A stretch of DNA of 64,000 nt from Enterococcus moraviensis ATCC BAA-383. GTDB lineage: Bacteria; Bacillota; Bacilli; Lactobacillales; Enterococcaceae. Below are positions 55,053 through 64,000 of the stretch, piece after piece. Under the pieces are notes generated by a model. The model saw nothing but the letters and a program-made list of their open reading frames with translations. It had not been told where the DNA came from and made no database searches. The stretch spans positions 220,930 through 284,929 of the forward strand of contig NZ_ASWB01000005.1 in NCBI RefSeq assembly GCF_000407445.1. The letters are read 5' to 3'. Made by a program: the position numbers and the translations under genes. Positions within the stretch are counted from its first letter, which is position 1. Each line of letters starts with the position of its first letter.

Positions 55053-56570
55053 TTAAAGTTTTCCGCGTTCACGATACCAAACATCAGGCTGCCAATCCCA
55101 TGTGAAGCCATCTTGGTTCAACAAATCAAAAGCAGCGTCAGGACCCATTGATCCTGCTTCGTAATTTGGAAAATCCACAGAAGTTTTATCCCAAGCATGA
55201 CGGATAATATCAACAATACGCCAAGATTGTGCCACTTCGTCCCAGTGAGAGAAGTTTGTGCCATCACCATTTAAGCTATCTAATAATAGTTTTTCGTAAG
55301 CTTCTGGACTATTTCCTGTTGTTTCAGCACTATGGCGGTAGTCTAATTTTACAGGAGTCGTTGTAAAGCCTTGTCCGATTTCTTTTCCATTTAGAGTCAT
55401 TGAGAAACCTTCAGTTGGTTGAATATAAATGGTTAAGACATTTGGTGGTAAATCTGTTTTTTCCCCACATTTGTCGATATCATCTTTGAAGACATTGACC
55501 GGTACTTGTTTGAAAACGATATTGATACGTGTTCCTTTTTCAGTTAGACGTTTTCCTGTACGGATATAAAATGGAACGCCAGACCAACGGAAGTTATCGA
55601 TTAAAAATTTACCAGCAACAAAGGTTTCTGTTTGCGATTGTTCATCGACATTGGGTTCTTCACGGTAGCTAACAAATTGTTGTTCATCTAATTTTCCTTG
55701 ACCATATTGTCCACGAACAAAATTTTCTAAGGCTTCTTTTTCTGAATAAAGACGAATCGCTTGTAACGCTTTTACTTTTTCTGCACGAATCTCAGCTTCT
55801 GAAAAGGCAACGGGTGGTTCCATTGCCAATAATGCGACAACTTGTAGAATATGATTTTGAACCATATCTTTTAATGCGCCACTATGATCGTAATAGCCGC
55901 CACGATCTTCAACACCTAGACTTTCTGCAAAGGTAATCTGAACGTTATCAATATAGCGATTATTCCATTGAGATTCAAAAATATTATTAGCAAAACGAAT
56001 GGCAGATATGTTTTGGATCATTTCTTTTCCTAAATAATGATCGATTCTAAAAATATCTTTTTCAGGAAAAACAGCACGAATTTCTTCATTTAATTGATAA
56101 GCAGAGTCATAGTCAGAACCAAATGGTTTTTCGATCACTAAACGATCAAACCCATTTTCTGTTAATATTTCTTGTGATTTTAAGTGTTGAACGATCGTTC
56201 CAAAAAATTGTGGAGCCATCGCCAAGTAATAAATATGATTACCCCCTAATTCATATTTAGTGTTTAAACTATCTGATAATTTTTTCAAAGTGTCATAATG
56301 CTCAGAGTCATTGACGTTGTGAGATTGATAATAAAAATGACTTGAAAATTCTTCTGCTTCTTCTGTCGTCGGGTTTAGTTCTTTGATTGTTTCACGGACG
56401 ATTTCGCGATAATGATCATCAGACCAGTCTCTTCTAGCAGTACCGATCACTGCAAAATGATTTGCCAAGATTCCTTTACGATACAAACGGAATAAAGAAG
56501 GATAAAGTTTTCTCTTTGCTAAATCACCAGTGCCGCCAAATATAGTAAATAGAGCTATTTTTTCGTTCAT
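55053..56570 (-). CDS. zwf: Glucose-6-phosphate 1-dehydrogenase
   Basis: This 505-residue enzyme makes 6-phosphogluconolactone and NADPH at the entry to the oxidative pentose phosphate pathway. The dinucleotide fold is TIFGGTGDLAKRKLYPSLF, the active-site motif is RIDHYLGKEMIQN, and a C-terminal GTNFSHWDEVAQSWRIVD block is present. Length is normal. A GGGGAA site precedes the ATG. It lies 74 bp after efaR and 16 bp before the muramidase gene on the same strand, so all three may be cotranscribed. Confidence 0.97.
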   Translation of the reverse strand: MNEKIALFTIFGGTGDLAKRKLYPSLFRLYRKGILANHFAVIGTARRDWSDDHYREIVRETIKELNPTTEEAEEFSSHFYYQSHNVNDSEHYDTLKKLSDSLNTKYELGGNHIYYLAMAPQFFGTIVQHLKSQEILTENGFDRLVIEKPFGSDYDSAYQLNEEIRAVFPEKDIFRIDHYLGKEMIQNISAIRFANNIFESQWNNRYIDNVQITFAESLGVEDRGGYYDHSGALKDMVQNHILQVVALLAMEPPVAFSEAEIRAEKVKALQAIRLYSEKEALENFVRGQYGQGKLDEQQFVSYREEPNVDEQSQTETFVAGKFLIDNFRWSGVPFYIRTGKRLTEKGTRINIVFKQVPVNVFKDDIDKCGEKTDLPPNVLTIYIQPTEGFSMTLNGKEIGQGFTTTPVKLDYRHSAETTGNSPEAYEKLLLDSLNGDGTNFSHWDEVAQSWRIVDIIRHAWDKTSVDFPNYEAGSMGPDAAFDLLNQDGFTWDWQPDVWYRERGKL

Positions 56571-56644
56571 ATTAGTTCCCCGCTTTCTTAATGGTGGCTG
56601 AGTCAGAGGTTATTTCTGAATGCGCCGCTTAATTCATAGTATTT

Positions 56645-57292
56645 TTATAATTGATCAACAAAGATTGTACTTGCTGCTTTGTAACTGATTGCTATTTTTT
56701 TGTTTTTGTTGCTAATGCTGATGGGTCCTTCGTACGCAGCAATTTCATCGATCGTGTATTCTTCATGTATATTTAAGTCAATTGACACTAAATAATCAAG
56801 TAGCTCCTTTTCATCCAGCACTCGAGCAATACGAATCGTCGTTCCAACAGGATAATCAACTAACGTTTCACGTTGTTCTTCATGAACTGGTTGATCATCA
56901 CCAGGAATCACACCGCCATGAGGACAAAATTTAGGTTGATTCAAGTATTCAGACAAACGATTTGCTAACGTTTGAGAAGTGACATGTTCTAATACTTCTG
57001 CATCATCATGAACTTCATTCCAGGAGTAGTTTAAATGTTCAACTAAAAATACTTCCCATAATCGATGTTTACGGATTAGTGTACTTGCTTTTTTTAGTCC
57101 TATTTCTGTTAATTGAACGCCTTGATATGGCGAATGTTCAACTAATTTTTCTTTCACTAATTTTGAAATCATTTCACTGACTGAAGCTGCTGAAACATCT
57201 AAGCCAGAAACGATTTGTTTGTTGTTGATTTTATTTTCATCGCCACCTAATTCAAAAATCAATTTTAGGTAGTCTTCACGATTCGGGGTCAT
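56645..57292 (-). CDS. efaR: DtxR/MntR-family metal-dependent repressor EfaR
   Basis: This 215-residue regulator has an N-terminal winged helix (NKQIVSGLDVSAASVSEMISKLVKEKLVEHS), a metal-binding dimerisation domain (HRLWEVFLVEHLNYSWNEVHDDAEVLEHV, and FCPHGGVIPG) and a C-terminal FeoA/SH3-like domain. In E. faecalis EfaR senses manganese and represses efaCBA and other uptake genes. I chose the ATG at 57292 (MTPNRED): the AAAGG site abuts the upstream ATG at 57301 with no spacing. It leads the zwf-muramidase run. Confidence 0.9.
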   Translation of the reverse strand: MTPNREDYLKLIFELGGDENKINNKQIVSGLDVSAASVSEMISKLVKEKLVEHSPYQGVQLTEIGLKKASTLIRKHRLWEVFLVEHLNYSWNEVHDDAEVLEHVTSQTLANRLSEYLNQPKFCPHGGVIPGDDQPVHEEQRETLVDYPVGTTIRIARVLDEKELLDYLVSIDLNIHEEYTIDEIAAYEGPISISNKNKKIAISYKAASTIFVDQL

Positions 57293-57429
57293 ATATTTCA
57301 TCCTTTCAAAGAAGCCATCAGGATAAGTTTATCAGAAAATTGTTTTTTTGACCATTTAATAATATGTTAATCTTAAAAAAAATGAGTGTTTTATTTTCTT
57401 TCATGAAAAATGTAAAAGAAACGCATAAT

Positions 57430-57443
57430 TGATAACGTTTTCT
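57430..57443 (+). promoter_or_regulatory. CcpA catabolite response element (distal)
   Basis: TGATAACGTTTTCT matches TGWNANCGNTNWCA at 13 of 14 positions. It lies about 250 bp upstream of the glpK -10. Confidence 0.5.
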
Positions 57444-57598
57444 AGCAAATTTTGAGGTAAAATTCTACAGATTTGTGTTGTACACAAGTTTAATAAAAAG
57501 TGAATTGTTAAAAAAAAATTAGAAATTTTTGATAGTAAAAAAAGAGAGTATTCAGACGCTTTTTTTGCTTAGTTTGATTATAAGAATCAGGTGAATAG

Positions 57599-59236
<1,638 letters not shown>

Positions 59237-59255
59237 CTAAGATAAAAGGAGCAAG

Positions 59256-60059
59256 ATGATGGACTACCAACCTAAGATTTGGCAAGATGCTCTAAATAAT
59301 TATCAAGAAATAGCTCCGGATATTCGGTTGTGTTCACATATACAATCTTATTGGTTTAGTTATAAGGATTCATCTAGTCCGCCAAGTAGAGTTATTCCAG
59401 ATTTATGTTCTGATTTGATTATTCGATTAAGTCTTGAATTCGATATTCTACAAATCGATATTTGTGGTCCAAGCACACATTTTTTTTATTCTACTAGTAG
59501 ACAACCGACGATTTATTTTGGCATTCGCTTTTATTTGGGTGGAATGTACGCTTTATTAGATCAATCTTTTAAAGGGTTGAAGGATCAGTTGCTTGATTTA
59601 GCAATCTTTGAAAAAGGAATTGCAACTGATTTGGTTAAGCATTTATCAGGAAACGATTCATTTGTTGGGTTGACTAAAAGCGCGGATCGGTATTTTTTAG
59701 AACGATTGAATCGCTCAACGATAAAAAGTATTTCAAAACCGATTCAACTGTTTTTTGCAGGAAATCAGCGAAGTAGCAACTATACTGAAATTATTGCGAA
59801 AAGCACATTGTCTGAAAGAAGTTTGCAGCGATTGTTTCGAGAGGAAACAGGGCTTTCACCATACGAAGTGTTTGATGTGTTGCGTTTTCAAAAAGTGTAT
59901 CAGGAGTTGAGCAGCCACCCAACTATAAAACAGTTGGACTTAGTTGATAAATACGGTTTTTTTGATCAATCCCACTATTCTCGGAAACTAAAAAGGATGA
60001 CGGGATTATCGCCACAAGCAATTCAGCAACATGTCGGGATTTTACAAGACAAATGTTAA
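59256..60059 (+). CDS. AraC family transcriptional regulator
   Basis: This 267-residue protein has an N-terminal beta-rich domain typical of AraC-type DUF6597 proteins (IQSYWFSYKD and VIPDLCSDLII) and a C-terminal pair of AraC helix-turn-helix motifs (about residues 180-262, with STLSERSLQRLFREETGLSPYEVF and KYGFFDQSHYSRKLKRMTGLSP). The target genes are not known. It starts 19 bp after glpK on the same strand and may control or ride with it. Its ligand cannot be inferred. Confidence 0.88.
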   Translation: MMDYQPKIWQDALNNYQEIAPDIRLCSHIQSYWFSYKDSSSPPSRVIPDLCSDLIIRLSLEFDILQIDICGPSTHFFYSTSRQPTIYFGIRFYLGGMYALLDQSFKGLKDQLLDLAIFEKGIATDLVKHLSGNDSFVGLTKSADRYFLERLNRSTIKSISKPIQLFFAGNQRSSNYTEIIAKSTLSERSLQRLFREETGLSPYEVFDVLRFQKVYQELSSHPTIKQLDLVDKYGFFDQSHYSRKLKRMTGLSPQAIQQHVGILQDKC

Positions 60060-60100
60060 AACTGTGCTTATAATTGAAAAAAAAGAATGGAGGCAACGAA

Positions 60101-60499
60101 ATGAAACTAGATATGGTTGGAATCATTGTTGAATCGATGGAAGCTGCAATTCTATTTTATGAGCGATTGGGTTTTGATGTGCTAGGAGAAAAAGAAGCTG
60201 AGTATGTAGAACTGAATAATAATGGGATGCGCATTTCACTAAACACGAAAAAAATGATCGAAGGAATTTATGGCTATCCACCAAAAAGTGAAGGGGACAA
60301 AATTGAATTAGCGTTTCTGTGTGATTCGCCGAAAGAAATCGATCAGTTATGCGAAAAAATGAACAACTTTGGGTATGAAGTTTTTAAAGAACCATGGCAA
60401 GCGTTTTGGGGACAATATTACGCAATCATCAAAGATCCTGATGGGAATTTATTGAGTTTGTTTTGTAATGATCAGAAGGGTGAAACAAATGAAAGATAA
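60101..60499 (+). CDS. VOC (glyoxalase/bleomycin resistance fold) protein
   Basis: This 132-residue protein has the paired beta-alpha-beta-beta-beta pattern of the VOC family: VGIIVESMEAAILFYERLGFDV at the start, and QYYAIIKDPDGNLLSLF near the end with the acidic metal ligand. The substrate is unknown. The ATG at 60101 follows GGAGG. Its stop overlaps the start of the next gene by 11 bp. Confidence 0.8.
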   Translation: MKLDMVGIIVESMEAAILFYERLGFDVLGEKEAEYVELNNNGMRISLNTKKMIEGIYGYPPKSEGDKIELAFLCDSPKEIDQLCEKMNNFGYEVFKEPWQAFWGQYYAIIKDPDGNLLSLFCNDQKGETNER

Positions 60500-60851
60500 A
60501 ATTCAGTATTTAAAAGAAGAAGCAAACAAATGGCCAGGTGCCACAGTAGTCTATCGAGAAGATTGGGATTGCGATTATTTTGGAATCGAAAAAAAATGTT
60601 TTTGCATGCTTGGGACAAATAAAGCGGGCGATTGGGTAATGACGGTCAAAGGTGATCCAGAAGAAAATGAAGTGTTACGGGAGCAGTATCCTGATGTTGT
60701 TCCTGGCTATTATGCGAATAAAACACATTGGAATTCATTCCTGCTGGAGAATTCTTCTTTTACAGAAGAACAGCTGGCAACTTTTTTAAGAACATCATAT
60801 GTGTTAGTTTTAGGGAAATTACCGAAGAAACTACAACTTAAATATAAATGA
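60489..60851 (+). CDS. MmcQ/YjbR family protein
   Basis: This 120-residue protein has the CyaY-like MmcQ/YjbR fold pattern: GWDCDYFG-type opening (EDWDCDYFGIEKKCFCMLG) and YYANKTHWNSFLLENSSFTEEQLATFLRTSYVLVL. Such proteins bind DNA or are of unknown role. The ATG at 60489 overlaps the end of the VOC gene by 11 bp, with AGAAGGGTG upstream. The two are translationally linked. Confidence 0.82.
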   Translation: MKDKIQYLKEEANKWPGATVVYREDWDCDYFGIEKKCFCMLGTNKAGDWVMTVKGDPEENEVLREQYPDVVPGYYANKTHWNSFLLENSSFTEEQLATFLRTSYVLVLGKLPKKLQLKYK

Positions 60852-60860
60852 ATCAATGCG

Positions 60861-60900
60861 AAAACGTCGTTTTAAGATAAAAATCTTAGAACGACGTTTT
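60861..60900. terminator. Bidirectional terminator
   Basis: AAAACGTCGTT-TTAAGA pairs with TCTTAG-AACGACGTTTT around a short loop, between the MmcQ gene and the convergent TraX-like gene. Confidence 0.88.
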
Positions 60901-60904
60901 TGTA

Positions 60905-61651
60905 TTAACTATGATGTAGATAAAAATTAACCAATGTGATTATCCACAAATGTGCTGGATAAAAGACATAAAATAAATATTTAAAAGCTGGATTACTGCT
61001 TCCTTTACTCCCATTGTATAGATGAATAAAAGGAATCACTAAAATAAATAAAAATTCAGGATTACCGCTAAGTTGCATTTTGATCATTTCAAAAGAATAA
61101 TCAGGTAATCCAAGAAGAGGCATTATGAGTAAAGGAATAGCCAAAATCATATAGGAAAGATCTCGTTTTTTAGCATTATCCCTAAAGAAATAACTAAGCA
61201 ACATAAAAGGAATGACGACAAGGCCACCTTCTGCCGGAATCAACCCTAGGCAAACGGCTAATGTTAAAATGATTGTTACGATAGTTGTTACAATTTTAAC
61301 AACAGGTTTTTTTACACGTTTCGCAAAATCAATCAAGGATAAAATAGTCACACCAACAGCTAGTGTTAGAAAAATATTGTTGTGAGAAAAATACATGGGA
61401 TCTTTGATGATCAGTGTGTTGATCAATGTATTCCCTATAAACATGATTACAGCCCAGCCATAAAGACGAAGCAGATAATTTTTTCGGCTTCTTGTATAAT
61501 GAAACCCTTCAACCGCCATAAAGGCAAAGAATACGGCAACACAGCGTGTGACCATATGGATAGGGTCCCCAAATTGTAGTGGTAAAAGTATGGCAAGATG
61601 ATCTAATAGCATCAAGCTCATCATAAATAGTTTTAATTGATTTCCGTTCAT
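60905..61651 (-). CDS. TraX family membrane protein
   Basis: This 248-residue protein has about eight membrane helices and the TraX pattern: LFMMSLMLLDHLAILLPL at the start, CVAVFFAFMAVEGFHYTRSR, and FKYLFYVFYPAHLWII at the end. TraX of F plasmid acetylates pilin; chromosomal TraX-like proteins in Firmicutes are probably membrane acyltransferases of unknown target. No conjugation genes are nearby, so plasmid transfer is not implied. Confidence 0.8.
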   Translation of the reverse strand: MNGNQLKLFMMSLMLLDHLAILLPLQFGDPIHMVTRCVAVFFAFMAVEGFHYTRSRKNYLLRLYGWAVIMFIGNTLINTLIIKDPMYFSHNNIFLTLAVGVTILSLIDFAKRVKKPVVKIVTTIVTIILTLAVCLGLIPAEGGLVVIPFMLLSYFFRDNAKKRDLSYMILAIPLLIMPLLGLPDYSFEMIKMQLSGNPEFLFILVIPFIHLYNGSKGSSNPAFKYLFYVFYPAHLWIITLVNFYLHHS

Positions 61652-61774
61652 TTCATTCTCCTAAATAAATGTTATTTTATTACTTTTTACAGTATAAAAA
61701 AAATAAACACTTTTGGCGTTGGAATCAGCGAACAAATACCTTACAAAAATGTGAGAAGATAGTAAGATGATTAT

Positions 61775-62287
61775 TTAATGAAGATATTCACTTTGACTTC
61801 GATAAAAATCATAAATAGATTTTGCGTAAATATAAGGAATAAATTCATTTTGATTAAGCATCTGTAAATATTCTTGTTCTGTTACCCATTTCATTTCACT
61901 AACTTCTTCTTCTTGTAAAACTAGTTCATTAAGAGCAATATCTTTTGTAACAAAATAAATTTCATCCCAACCTTCTTCAAATGAAACAGTCAAACGACTT
62001 GGGACGTCCTTCAAATCAACAATGATCCCAGTTTCTTCTAACAGTTCACGTTGGGCAGCTTCATAGAGAGACTCACCTGTGATTACGGCTCCTCCAGCTG
62101 TATAATCCCACCAATTCGCCCATGATGTTTTTGAAGATTGGCGTTTTTGAATGAGTAACTTGCCAGCGCTATTGAAAATCAACACAGACACAACAAAACG
62201 ATAGTCTCCGTCGTTCATTACGTGATCACGGGTGTGTATTTTTGATGTCCGTTGCTTTTCAGAAGTGTAAATATCCATATATTCCAA
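61775..62287 (-). CDS. NUDIX hydrolase
   Basis: This 170-residue protein has a complete Nudix box GX5EX7REUXEEXGU (GAVITGESLYEAAQRELLEETGI, with REL and EE). It hydrolyses a nucleoside or other diphosphate; the substrate is unknown. I chose a TTG start at 62287 because AAGGAGG lies 9 bp upstream. The nearest ATG is three codons later and would have an 18-bp spacing. Confidence 0.87.
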   Translation of the reverse strand: MEYMDIYTSEKQRTSKIHTRDHVMNDGDYRFVVSVLIFNSAGKLLIQKRQSSKTSWANWWDYTAGGAVITGESLYEAAQRELLEETGIIVDLKDVPSRLTVSFEEGWDEIYFVTKDIALNELVLQEEEVSEMKWVTEQEYLQMLNQNEFIPYIYAKSIYDFYRSQSEYLH

Positions 62288-62447
62288 TTGAGTGTTCCTC
62301 CTTGAGTCGATCTTTTTTCTTTACTTAATATACTGTAACAAAAGAGGAACGACTTAGCTAACTTATTTTCTACCGTCTATTTTCTTTACTTTAGAGTTAT
62401 GATAAGCTTGATTAAGGGGTGATCATCATAAAATAAAGGAGAGTAAA

Positions 62448-63128
62448 ATGAAAAAAACACTAATGTTTTGTGGGGTATTTCTAGTATTAATGAGCGGATG
62501 CACAGCGAAAGAAGAGGCAAGTTCTAAAACGAATAATACATCAAAAGAGACAAGTACTTCCAGCATTCTCACTGAAAGTACAACAAAAGAAACTGAAACT
62601 TCTACAAGTACAAAAGAAAGTAAAACAAAAAAAGCATCCACTCCTGCTAGCACAACTGAAAGCAGTAAGAAAAAAGAAGTGAAAAAGACAGAGGTAAATG
62701 GGCACCTTTTTACACCAAATCCAGAAGATGACAATGAAGAAGTAAGTTATCAGTCATCAGGTGACGGGAATATCTCTGCGTTTGTTCCAGACTATTCACA
62801 ATACAATAAAGAAGAAGTAATCAGCATGCTAGGTGAACCAAGTCAGATCATTACTGATTCTGCGACAATCCGTGACCGACTAGAAGATGGCGAATGGCAA
62901 TTGATCAAACAACAATTTGATCTAGGTAAGTTAAGCGAAGAACAGGCAAAAGCTTTTATGTTTGCGACAAAAGATTTATCACTAGCGGCTGCTATGAGCA
63001 TGGAACTAGAATTATTAGTGTACGAAGATCAAGGTAAACCCAATGTTTACTTATCAGAAGATAGCGTTAAGTTTATAACACCGATGACCGACTATATTGA
63101 TTTTATCGGTAAAATAGACACCCTTTAA
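62448..63128 (+). CDS. Cell-surface lipoprotein, possibly DUF4947-type
   Basis: This 226-residue protein has a lipoprotein signal (MFCGVFLVLMSGC, lipobox LMSGC) with cysteine at about residue 18. A Ser/Thr/Lys-rich spacer follows (about 20-85). The C-terminal domain (PEDDNEEVSYQSSGDGNISA through ITPMTDYIDFIGKID) resembles DUF4947 domains of Gram-positive lipoproteins from memory. Function is unknown. AAGGAGAG precedes the ATG, and a terminator follows. Confidence 0.75.
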   Translation: MKKTLMFCGVFLVLMSGCTAKEEASSKTNNTSKETSTSSILTESTTKETETSTSTKESKTKKASTPASTTESSKKKEVKKTEVNGHLFTPNPEDDNEEVSYQSSGDGNISAFVPDYSQYNKEEVISMLGEPSQIITDSATIRDRLEDGEWQLIKQQFDLGKLSEEQAKAFMFATKDLSLAAAMSMELELLVYEDQGKPNVYLSEDSVKFITPMTDYIDFIGKIDTL

Positions 63129-63142
63129 TTTAATGCATTGAG

Positions 63143-63184
63143 AGGTTGGGATGTGGCTCGTAGAGTCATGTTTCAACCTTTTTT
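63143..63184 (+). terminator. Rho-independent terminator
   Basis: AGGTTG-g-GATGTG-g-CTC pairs with GAG-t-CATGT-t-TCAACCT, followed by T residues. Confidence 0.82.
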
Positions 63185-63243
63185 ACATTGCGAATACCGA
63201 AAATATATGGTACTAATGAAGTAAAAGAAAGAGGGAGATTAAT

Positions 63244-63711
63244 ATGGCAAATGATTTTTTTTGTGACTATAAAGCAAATCCAGTTACACAACTAACGCAA
63301 GAAAGCCAAGGGAAAATCAAGATCATCCAACTTTTTGTAGAAAATGGATGTATAAAAATTGGCAAGTCGAGTTACCCGATTGTTTATGGTGATGTCTATT
63401 TTATAAATGAGGGAGAATGTTATTCAATTGAAGAGCTAGAAGAAGAGCTTATTCAAAATACAATTCTATTTTCAGCTGGAGAATTAAAAAAGTTAGCAAA
63501 AATCCTTGATTTTGAATCGGATTATGAGAAGATTTTTGAAAAAAACGGGCACTTTCATGTCGCTTCCCCACATTACAAAGCAATCGATAAGCGATTTAGA
63601 GAAGCATTTAGTGTAATCGAAACAAAAAAATCGTTCTCGAAAGCGTTGTTTCTTTCAAGAGTAGTTGAATTACTTAATTACGCGGTAGTTACATTAGAAA
63701 AAAGAAAATAA
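63244..63711 (+). CDS. Stand-alone cupin-like protein, unknown function
   Basis: This 155-residue protein resembles the N-terminal sensor half of AraC-type regulators: a beta-rich opening (KIIQLFVENGCIKIGKSSYP then VYGDVYFINEGECYSI) like an AraC cupin, followed by helices (LEEELIQNTILFSAGELKK). The C-terminal AraC helix-turn-helix is absent, and the protein ends in a helix (FLSRVVELLNYAVVTLEKRK). It may be a truncated regulator or an independent ligand-binding protein. GAGGGAG precedes the ATG. Confidence 0.55.
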   Translation: MANDFFCDYKANPVTQLTQESQGKIKIIQLFVENGCIKIGKSSYPIVYGDVYFINEGECYSIEELEEELIQNTILFSAGELKKLAKILDFESDYEKIFEKNGHFHVASPHYKAIDKRFREAFSVIETKKSFSKALFLSRVVELLNYAVVTLEKRK

Positions 63712-63794
63712 AAGAGTTTAAGAACAAGTGTTGACTCTCCCCTTACAGGAAGCTATAAGATAAGAATGTCTCGAGACAAGAACTACTTATCCAG

Positions 63795-64000
63795 GCTGAA
63801 CGAGCGCATTCGGCTTGTATTATTATCTAGCTTTAAGGGCTAGCACCTCGGAAAAAAGATAAAAATGGAGTGAGATAAAGAGCATCTCAATCAATTTTTC
63901 CTATTTTTCAGTCGGAGCTGAACGAGCCCATTCAGCTTTTATTATCTAGCTTTAAGGGCTAGCACCTCGGAAAAAAGATAAAAATGGAGTGAGATAAAGA
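63795..64000 (+). repeat. Tandem repeat with paired hairpins at the window edge
   Basis: Two copies of a roughly 119-122 bp unit start at GCTGAACGAGC (63795 and 63917). Each has one hairpin (GCTGAA with TTCGGC or TTCAGC) and a second (CTAGC with GCTAG). After that, CACCTCGGAAAAAAGATAAA and GGAGTGAGATAAAGA repeat exactly. The array continues past the window end. GTCGGAGCTGAACGAGC before the second copy is shared with 24922-24938. Confidence 0.85.

Noticed and set aside
60905..61651. Part of a conjugative element because of TraX similarity
   Set aside because: No relaxase, coupling protein, integrase or pilus genes are nearby; chromosomal TraX-like genes are common.

Overview
The window is low-GC Firmicute DNA and reads as an Enterococcus chromosome, probably a species outside E. 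faecalis itself. The grounds are strong AGGAGG ribosome sites, a complete dcw (division and cell wall) cluster in the enterococcal order, an EfaR-type metalloregulator, a glycerol kinase with the enterococcal phosphorylatable histidine at position 232, and L27 with the cleavable N-terminal extension plus its protease Prp. I see no prophage, insertion sequence, CRISPR array or recognisable defence system. The content is mostly housekeeping, with small accessory inserts and unusual noncoding repeats.

Layout. 1-4.9 kb: the end of a folate ECF transporter S component, a heterodimeric ABC exporter on the minus strand, and a membrane protein. 5-15 kb: a secreted coiled-coil/3D-domain wall protein, several GNAT acetyltransferases, a HAD phosphatase, ung, pta, tsaE, and a GH4 6-phospho-beta-glucosidase facing an RpiR-type regulator. 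15-19.3 kb: a MarR regulator with an operator-like palindrome, leading a second heterodimeric ABC exporter. 19.3-25 kb: tRNA-Arg(TCT), the L21 leader with rplU-prp-rpmA, small membrane proteins, a 48-residue ORF, a metallophosphoesterase and an M24 peptidase. 25-33 kb: the yqhY-like gene, nusB, folD, xseA, xseB, ispA, tlyA, argR and recN. 33-35 kb: a 37-residue DUF4044 protein, CorA and a DUF3397 protein. 35-49.4 kb: mraZ, rsmH, ftsL, a division PBP, mraY, murD, murG, divIB, ftsA, ftsZ, yggS, sepF, yggT, ylmH and divIVA. 49.4-53 kb: an Ile T-box, a tandem repeat array and ileS. 53-57.3 kb, minus strand: efaR, zwf and a GH25 muramidase with four repeat modules. 57.3-64 kb: glpK behind CRE-like sites, an AraC regulator, a VOC protein, an MmcQ/YjbR protein, TraX-like and NUDIX genes, a lipoprotein, a stand-alone cupin-like protein, and another repeat array running off the window.

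How the genes work together. The dcw genes make lipid-linked peptidoglycan precursor (MraY, MurD, MurG), build the divisome (FtsL, DivIB, PBP, FtsA, FtsZ, SepF) and set septum position (DivIVA). MraZ probably represses the cluster through three GTGG boxes at 10-bp spacing. The two exporter pairs are each built as one subunit with a degenerate ATP site and one with a competent site.

The most unusual material is noncoding. Two tandem arrays, with periods of 196 bp (nusB-folD gap) and 119 bp (T-box-ileS gap), share the same core. The second puts about 0.54 kb between the T-box terminator and ileS. A separate hairpin-forming repeat family sits at 24.9, 39.9 and 63.8-64.0 kb. divIB also appears to start at a rare ATT codon.
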